Shown here in pieces: positions 57,117 to 64,000 of a stretch of DNA of 64,000 bases. The notes below the pieces were generated by a model, which made no database searches, was not told the origin of the DNA, and saw nothing but the letters and a program-made list of their open reading frames with translations. This DNA comes from Siphonodentalium dalli (taxonomy: Eukaryota; Mollusca; Scaphopoda; Gadilida; Siphonodentaliidae): NCBI GenBank assembly GCA_032622095.1, contig CP136061.1, positions 14,999,940-15,063,939 on the forward strand. Direction: 5' to 3'. Made by a program: the position numbers and the translations under genes. Positions within the stretch are counted from its first letter, which is position 1. Each line of letters begins with the position of its first letter.

Positions 57117-57504
57117 TATTTATATAGCTTTTTGATGATTTATTCCCTTAAAAATGCTGAGTGTATTCTTATTTATTTTCACAAAATGGCAGATAATCTG
57201 AGACCAGCACATTAAGTCAGCCCGATTTCCAAACTGTTAGCTTCGATAACCTGATCGATATAAATAACTGTTTCAGATGCAATTCGGCTGAACTTTGAAA
57301 AGCACGCCCAATTATTCTGCGGAGCGTTTTTAGACAGACGAGGTCAACAATTTGTAACTTCCTGTTCGTGATACACTCTTAAAGACCTCTGCATTATGGG
57401 GATGTAAACCGGGTGACCTAATGGACAGTTGACCAATCACCAAACAGGATTGGGTGTGTCGCGGACAGGCTATGCAAATATATAGTTTCTCACATTGTAT
57501 ATAG

Positions 57505-57652
57505 AGGATCTCACATGAGTTTCTATTTTATACGGAATTTATCAACCGAGTTCACTAAATTCGATTTGAGCCGAGGTTTACCGAGGCTCAAATAGAATTT
57601 AGAGGACGAGGTTGATAAATTACGTATAAAATAGGACGAGTGTGAGATACCT
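57505..57652. mobile_element. Foldback hairpin, arms about 65 bp
   Basis: AGGATCTCACATGAGTTTCT and GGACGAGTGTGAGATACCT are inverted with several mismatches. TATTTTATACGGAATTTATC and GATAAATTACGTATAAAATA pair almost exactly. The centre is GAGCCGAGGTTTACCGAGGCTC. Older than the 54.0-kb hairpin by its mismatches. Confidence 0.7.
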
Positions 57653-57888
57653 TTTATCACATGATCAAATAAACCCGAAGCAACGCGAATTATTCATCGA
57701 AAACAACAATCATAAACTACAGCGATCGCAAGTTATTTGAAGAACGCCGTGACGTCATCGCACGCGCTGATATTAAACGTGTCTATTACCGATAATTATG
57801 AAACTGGTTTTATGGCCAAATTATGTGATAAAATGATATATGCCCATACTACACGACGTCAGTGAATATATTAGTCTTAATTTCTATT

Positions 57889-57975
57889 CACCCGAAGGTC
57901 CGGGCCTACGTAAGGCTTATGGTGATCTTAAGTGCTGTGTCCCTTCCAATTGAACCACAGGGGCCCCATTGGTCG
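57889..57975 (-). other. Possible tRNA-derived SINE head
   Basis: Minus-strand GGGGCCCCTGTGGTTCAATT contains TGGTTCAATTGG, a good fit to a Pol III A box, followed about 50 bases later by GGCCCGGACCTTCGGG, a poor B box. It could be the head of a SINE. No tail or second copy is visible in the window. Confidence 0.2.
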
Positions 57976-58076
57976 ATGCAGTTCGTAGGGTGAATAATTA
58001 CCTGCATAGTTCGTAGGCTGTGTCATGTCACATAGCTTCGACTGGAAGGAATAAAGATATCCATGAGACAACGTGG

Positions 58077-58480
58077 CAAGAACTGAGAATAAGGTGCCGG
58101 ACATTTACAGAATGATGTCTGCAGAGGGTGAATATAGTTACGCTATCCCCCGCATCGGGCTATCGTCACTAAATTCATCATTTTTTGTACCTCATTCTGC
58201 ATGGCCGCATCTACTATGAAGGAACAATGGACTCATAAGTAAGTTCCCAGATGGTGAATATTGTGATGTGCACCCATTTGAAACCTCGATTGTGCAATAT
58301 TTCGTCTGCCAATTTGGCAATATAGAGAAACAATACTAAAACAAAGAAACATATTTTTTACCAAAAAGTTTCTAAAGAAACTAATTTGATAATTAAGATA
58401 CTTTCCAGTGAAGATGAGGTCTATGAATAATGAGGTCCCCAGATGTTGCATTTGGTAATGCTAGCCCGCCTTTGGGGAGA
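58077..58480. mobile_element. hAT-like two-hairpin MITE, right end lost
   Basis: AATAAGGTGCCGGACATTTACAGAAT starts the copy in the family pattern. Hairpin one runs to ACCTCATTCTGC at 58200; the spacer has CAATTTGGCA and GAAGATGAGG as in the copy at 31117. The second hairpin stops after GCTAGCCCGC. Confidence 0.65.
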
Positions 58481-58853
58481 CTGAGCTCAGTATTATTGGT
58501 GCGTTGTCAAATTAAGCATACATGATTCAAATGCCAGACTTCATGTGCAACAAATGATAATATCACATGAATTGATGTTGTTACAGTACGTGTATATGGG
58601 TATATAATTATGTATTGATATGGTTTAGATTCTTACCCTTGGTCTGAAGTTTATATTTGTTCGTAACACCCTGTTATACAGAGGATGAGGTGACTGGTTA
58701 ACTCTCTGAAAAACATTTTCTAAATTCTTGGAAACTGTGTAACTCATTCTCCGCAAAACGTTGAGCTGCAAAACAACAATGGATACATTAGATTTATCGT
58801 ATTTATCCCATGAACTACAGGGTTGTTAAGCGGGTTATATGTGCTGTCACATA
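58481..58853. other. Unassigned sequence
   Basis: Nothing recognised. Confidence 0.4.
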
Positions 58854-59262
58854 TGTGACCCGCCATATCAAATCCAGTCGTAATCGGGATTTTTTTTACC
58901 GTGAGCCAATGCATTCTCTTATATATGCGGGTCGACCATAGGTCGCCTCGCATATATAAGAGAATGCATTGGCCTAACAATTTTTTACAATTTTAATAAT
59001 TTGTTCTTGTATTCTTTAACAATTTTATAATTTCACCCATACAGAGCCCCAGACAAACATGAGCAGACGACATTCTTCTATATGCTTCTATATATGTGTG
59101 GGGCTCCCTGCAGGGTAATGGATGTTTTTTATTTTATGTCCTAAGAATTGTAAGAAACATTTATTTTAAAAAAATGATAAAAAATTGTTAGGCCAATGCA
59201 TTCTCTTATATATGCGAGGCGACCTATGGTCGTCTCGCATATATAAGATAATGAATTGGCAC
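58854..59262. mobile_element. Hairpin MITE with TGTGACCC end, copy 2
   Basis: The start TGTGACCCGCCATATCAAAT matches the copy at 24734. Both 70-bp hairpin modules are present (about 58905-58975 and 59191-59261) with the same central GAGCCCCAGACA/TGTGTGGGGCTCC inverted pair. The right outer repeat is missing after the second hairpin; TTGGCACATAACA-CTAGCA then occurs twice (59257-59310). Confidence 0.75.
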
Positions 59263-59310
59263 ATAACACCTAGCATTCAGTAATTGGCACATAACAACTA
59301 GCAGTCAGTA

Positions 59311-59644
59311 AAAGTTGCGAAAAACAATATCAGTCAAAAAAAGTTGCGATCCTGTTAAAGACCTGTGTTGGTCGAATGTCGCCAAATTTACATTATTTTA
59401 TCATTTGTATAGTGCATCATTATTGGAGAGGAGTCATCCCATGGGAAATGTTCAGATACTAAGTTCACAAACGTTGTTAATAATAGACCATTCAGTTACA
59501 CACTGTTTTAACAGACTGTAATAATCCATTCATTGTATAAAGGGTTATATACGATTGGAAGCTGGTGTGTATTATACACTTATTCGTCTACATTGCATTC
59601 CTGCCATCTTGTAATTATTACGGTAATAGAGTGCAGTTTTTTTG
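59311..59644. other. Unassigned sequence before the 86-bp array
   Basis: Nothing recognised. Confidence 0.4.
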
Positions 59645-60845
59645 CTGCTAAGTTATACTCTCACCTGTGTATTGGTGACCCGTATTGGTTTATTCATTAC
59701 TACCCACACGACTGATTCGTAGCAGTGAGGATAAGGCATTATACTCTCACCTGTAGACTGGTGACCCGTATTGGTTTATTCATCGCTACCCACACGACTG
59801 ATTCGTATCAGTGGAGATAAGGCATTATACTCGCACCTGTAGATTGGTGACCCATATTGGTTTATTCATCACTACCCACACGACTGATTCGTAGCAGTGG
59901 AGATAAGGCATTATACTCTCACCTGTAGACTGGTGACCCGTATTGGTTTATTCATTACTACCCACACGACTGATTCGTAGCAGTGAGGATAAGGCATTAT
60001 ACTCTCACCTGTAGACTGGTGACCCGTATTGGTTTATTCATCGCTACCCACACGACTGATTCGTATCAGTGGAGATAAGGCATTATACTCTCACCTGTAG
60101 ATTGGTGACCCGTATTTCTGTATTCATCACTACCCACATGACTGAATCGTAGCAATGAGGATAAGGCATTATACTCTCACCTGTGTATTGGTGACCCGTA
60201 TTGGTTAATTCATCACTACCCACACGACAGATTCGTATCAGTGGAGATAAGGCATTATACTCTCACCTGTGTATTGGTGACCCGTATTGGTTTATTCACC
60301 ACTACCCACACGACTGATTCGTAGCAGTTGGGATAATGCATCATACTCTCAACTGTCGATTCGTGACCCGTATTGGTTTATTCATCACTACCACACGACT
60401 GATTCGTAGCAGTGAGGATAAGGCATTATACTCTCACCTGCCGATTGGTGACCCGTATTGGTTTATTCACACGACTGATTCGTAACAGTGAGGATAATGC
60501 ATTATACTCTCACCTGTAGACTGGTGACCCGTATTGGTTTATTCATCGCTACCCACACGACTGATTCGTATCAGTGGAGATAAGGCATTATACTCTCACC
60601 TGTAGATTGGTGACCCGTATTTCTGTATTCATCACTACCCACATGACTGAATCGTAGCAATGAGGATAAGGCATTATACTCTCACCTGTGTATTGGTGAC
60701 CCGTATTGGTTTATTCATCACTACCCACACGACAGATTCGTAGCAGTGGAGATAAGGCATTATACTCTCACCTGTGTATTGGTGACCCGTATTGGTTTAT
60801 TCATCACTACCCACACGACAGATTCGTAGCAGTGGGGATAAGGCA
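59645..60845 (+). repeat. 86-bp satellite, about 14 units, with higher-order blocks
   Basis: The unit contains GGCATTATACTCTCACCTGT, TTGGTGACCCGTATTGGTTT and ACCCACACGACTGATTCGTA. Diagnostic variants (GTAGACTG, TTTCTGTATTC, ACATGACTGAATCG, ACGACAGATTCG) come in the same order around 60005-60260 and 60520-60780, so a block of three units has been duplicated. Confidence 0.92.
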
Positions 60846-61056
60846 GCGACCCCTCGTATGTTATATAGAAGTCCGTCTTTGGTAGCAGCACCTCGATCGG
60901 CAAGCCAGTTATCTTTATAGTACTGCCTATAACAGAAATTAAATTAAAATGAATGGACATCGGTTATGATACAAAATGCTGAACCAGAAATATAATAGAA
61001 CCCACGTGTTCAACCGTGAGTAGTGAACTCCGATCTTATCAACAACTATATCGCCA
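60846..61056. other. Spacer between two arrays
   Basis: About 210 bases of non-repetitive sequence; nothing recognised. Confidence 0.5.
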
Positions 61057-62085
61057 ACAGTGTGGAATACCTTATATCGTGTGTGGAATACCTTATATCG
61101 TGTGTAGAACACATCCTGTATCGTGTGTGGAATACCTTATATCGTGTGTAGAACACATCCTGTATCGTGTGTGGAATACCTTATATATCGTGTGGGGGAT
61201 ACCTTATATCTCATGTGTGGAATACGTTATATATCGTGTGTGAAATACCTTATACATCGAGTATGGAATACATTGTATATCGTGTGTGGAATACCTGATA
61301 TATCGTGTGTGGAATACCTTATATATCGTGTGTGGGATACCTTATATCTAATGTGTGGAATACGTTGTATATCGTGTGTGAAATACCTTATACATCGAGT
61401 ATGGAATAAATTGTATATCGTGTGTGGAATACCTGATATATCATGTGTGGAATACCTTATATATCGTGTGTGGGATACCTTATATCTATTGTGTGGAATA
61501 CGTTGTATATCGTGTGTGAAATACCTTATACATCGAGTATGGAATACATTGTATATCGTGTGTGGAATACCTGATATATCGTGTTTGGAATATCTTATAT
61601 ATCGTGTGTGGGATACATTATATCTAATGTGTGGAATACGTTGTATATCGTGTGTGAAATACCTTATACATCGAGTATGGAATACATTGTATATCGTGTG
61701 TGGAATACCTGATATATCGTGTGTGGAATACCTTATATATCGTGTGTGGGATACCTTATATCTAATGTGTGGAATACGTTGTATATCGTGTGTGAAATAC
61801 CTTATACATCGAGTATGGAATACATTGTATATCGTGTGTGGAATACCTGATATATCGTGTGTGGAATACCTTATATATCGTGTGTGGGATACCTTATATC
61901 TAATGTGTGGAATACGTTGTATATCGTGTGTGAAATACCTTATACATCGAGTATGGAATACATTGTATATCGTGTGTGGAATACCTGATATATCGTGTGT
62001 GGAATACCGTATATCTCATGAGTGGAACACCTTGTATCTCATGTGTGGAAAACCTTATATATTGTGCATGTGTGGAATACCTTAT
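61057..62085 (+). repeat. 23-bp satellite in 138-bp higher-order units
   Basis: The basic unit is about 23 bases (GTGTGGAATACCTTATATAT plus CGT). From about 61200 it is organised in 138-base blocks of six variants; GAGTATGGAATA recurs exactly every 138 bases (61259, 61397, 61535 and on). At least five blocks are almost identical. As 138 is 46 codons, a 347-codon frame stays open across the array. Confidence 0.93.
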
Positions 62086-62194
62086 ATCGCGTCCAAAAAC
62101 ATTCTGAAACTATTTTACATCTGTCAGCAATACGTCTCAGCGACAAAGCGTTCGATTCATAAATGATTATATATCTGTTTTAATTTCTAACCCA

Positions 62195-62380
62195 CTTAAA
62201 ATTGTCTCCGGAATTGGAAAATGTCATAACCTGGTCGAATGCGTGTGGCATGGCATCAACACTGTCAGATTAATATTGTGATTAATAATGTGATCGGTAT
62301 AACATTTGCATGCATACGTATATAACATGTATATACTTGTCATTTGCATATATGCTCTCCTAAATTTAGGAGGTTAACAA
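62195..62380 (+). repeat. Dispersed repeat shared with 8560-8735
   Basis: TTAATATTGTGATTAATAAT, ATAACATTTGCATGCATACG and CATATATGCTCTCCTAAATT match the 8.6-kb copy. It starts about 100 bases after the satellite. Confidence 0.65.
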
Positions 62381-63607
62381 TAAGCTTATATATGCGGCTG
62401 TTACCTTCCAAATAGACAAATCTCCCATCCAACATATCTCTCTGATTAATTTACTGTATTATCTCCCAGAGAACAACGAAGACCAAAATCGAGTACATAT
62501 GTATCATTATATTTTACATCCTACATACAAATACTTTATAAATTATAGATTAGCACTCGCCAATCATACCAACAATTCATAATATCGTGACATTCTGTAA
62601 AAACAAATTTACTATCAGCCCAGAAACAACCTCGATCTATCATTATAATCACTGGAAAGCACTACAAATTATATATCTCAAAACTGATCACCATGTACCT
62701 ACGTTAATACCGAAATATTGATGACATGTGTTGTTATATTGTACCGGGAGAGGGGCTTCATTAGTTGCAACAGCTTGTGCCTCAATCCATTTGGATTAAT
62801 ATACAAATAAAATATGTTTCAAGTCAAAGTATGCTAGAGAAATATGATACATTGTTGCGCAATACCCTACATAAATACGCACTGACAATGAGGTGTACAT
62901 TTTCGTACATGTATGAATATAATAGAATATAAGCGAATAGAATATAATAGAATATATTTTAATTGTCAACAAGACGCCCTGATGGGCATAATAATTGCAG
63001 TATAATAAACATAATAAAATGTGATTGATTTTGTTGTGATTTATGTGAAATAAACAATAAAAACAAGTACCCCATTCCACATCGTTTATCATATTTATAT
63101 ATACACATCTTATATTTATCTCTGTATATCTACATGATGCTGAGCAAAATAAAAGGGAAATTGAAATCGTAAGCTATTTTGGATGGTATATATTATCGTT
63201 AAAGGTTGCTGATGCATCATAGTTGTTTTACTGCAAAAACACTTTAATGAGACTAGTCGTTTAACTAATTGCGTTAATTGGGGCTATAGTAAATACATGT
63301 ATATACACTTGTTCGTAAGTGATATATAATATATGCCGTGGTATTATAGTGTCATCATAGAGCTCATTTTTCCATATATTATTATTATTATATGTTTCTA
63401 TCAAGCCATCATATAGATCCATATACTGTTTGCTTAATTGTGGAAAATTGCCTCACTTTTGGGTCATATGTCCATAGCCAAATCCCCAGCTTACCAGCTA
63501 TCTCTAACACTGTGGCTTATTGGCGATTGCTTGAGTGGACTGATCTGCATATCAATATTGGGTTAGTTCCTTGATGTAACAGTCCATGGTAATTGCTTCT
63601 CACAATT
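62381..63607. other. Unassigned; one dispersed-repeat segment
   Basis: 63465-63560 resembles 22790-22890 (TATGTCCATAGCCAAATC, CAGCTATCTCTAA). AGAATATAATAGAATAT words recur near 62920-62960. No exon found. Confidence 0.45.
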
Positions 63608-63659
63608 ATCGAACACACCTAACATAAAGTTGAGATTCTTTATGTTAGGTGTGTTCGAT
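63608..63659. repeat. Small perfect hairpin, 22-bp arms
   Basis: ATCGAACACACCTAACATAA and its complement around a short loop (TTGAGATT). It stands directly at the edge of the following hairpin MITE, where other copies have their terminal repeat. Confidence 0.85.
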
Positions 63660-63905
63660 TATTTTACCCTGTGCCAATGCATTCTCTTATATATGCGAGT
63701 CGACCATAGGTCGCCTCGCATATATAAGAGAATGCATTGGCCTAACAATTTTTTATCATGTTTTTTAAATAAATGTTTCTAACAATGTTTAGGACATAAA
63801 ATTAAAAAAAACATCCATTACCATGCATGGAGCCCCACACATATATAGAAGCATATAGAAGAGTGTCGTCTGCTCATGTTTATCTGGGGCTCCGTATGGG
63901 TTAAA
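63660..63905. mobile_element. Hairpin MITE, half copy in reverse orientation
   Basis: TTTTACCCTGTGCC then one 70-bp hairpin module (63671-63741), then the central region of the 24.7- and 58.9-kb copies in reverse (GGACATAAAATTAAAAAAAA, GGAGCCCCACACATATATAG, TCTGGGGCTCC). The other half is missing from 63905 on. Confidence 0.7.
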
Positions 63906-64000
63906 CTAAATTAAATTGTAATAGTTGAGATCATGTACATTTTATGACAGTTATTCATTTCCACTCACTAATGTATATACTTGCTGAAAAAACGCTCTTC

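Noticed and set aside
61123-62166. Open frame of 347 codons
   Set aside because: It lies entirely in the 138-bp satellite, whose length is a multiple of three; the protein is a 46-residue period (CVEYLIYRVW-type) with no domain.
1-64000. tRNA or rRNA genes
   Set aside because: No cloverleaf with good A and B boxes or rRNA core sequence was recognised by eye; only one weak A box (57.9 kb) is noted.

Overview
The window looks like a gene-poor, AT-rich stretch of an invertebrate nuclear genome, most likely a marine mollusc or another lophotrochozoan. The placing is inferred from genome style: a BEL/Pao retroelement, an animal-type fossil of a Polinton/adintovirus-like virus, LINE 3' tails, many MITEs, and several minisatellites with higher-order structure. 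No bacterial operon, rRNA, convincing tRNA or CRISPR array is visible. The species cannot be told from the sequence alone.

Host gene. One host gene can be supported. Three small plus-strand exons (19984-20095, 21864-21961, 29646-29825) have good splice signals and compatible phases. Together they encode 129 residues that read as the C-terminal half of a pleckstrin-homology domain followed by a short polar tail. A VHRQPIPLDRL segment recalls the YRQPIP motif of NET1/ARHGEF3-type Dbl-family RhoGEFs, and the usual tryptophan of the last PH helix is present. Upstream exons were not found and probably lie beyond the left edge. The introns are packed with MITEs and satellites.

Layout. 1-3.6 kb: MITE fragments and unassigned sequence. 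3.6-5.1 kb: broken fossil of a dsDNA virus-like element (packaging ATPase, zinc-finger ORF, charged ORF). 5.1-11 kb: MITEs, a 28-bp array inside a dispersed repeat, a LINE scrap, and 54-bp and 16-bp arrays. 11.5-15.5 kb: two abutting copies of a CCCGTC-ended element, invaded by a LINE and by two GC-rich foldback elements. 16-19.3 kb: a dispersed repeat, poly-C, arrays and TTAA-flanked MITEs. 20-30 kb: the host gene, with a 1.5-kb MITE whose terminal repeat has grown into a 19-bp satellite. 31-36.7 kb: MITEs and a segmental duplication. 36.8-44.4 kb: a young BEL/Pao LTR retrotransposon on the minus strand. 46-50.5 kb: a LINE 3' end and a 38-bp array interrupted by two hAT-like MITEs. 51-58 kb: several near-perfect foldback hairpins and a 2-kb composite inverted repeat. 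59.6-62.1 kb: an 86-bp array and a 138-bp higher-order satellite. 62-64 kb: dispersed repeats and a last hairpin MITE.

The most interesting structure is repeat biology: tandem arrays that appear to arise from a MITE terminal repeat, from an intron 3' splice site, and from one segment of a dispersed repeat; and a 70-bp hairpin module shared by MITEs with different ends. Coordinates of repeats are by eye and mostly good to within about 10 bases.
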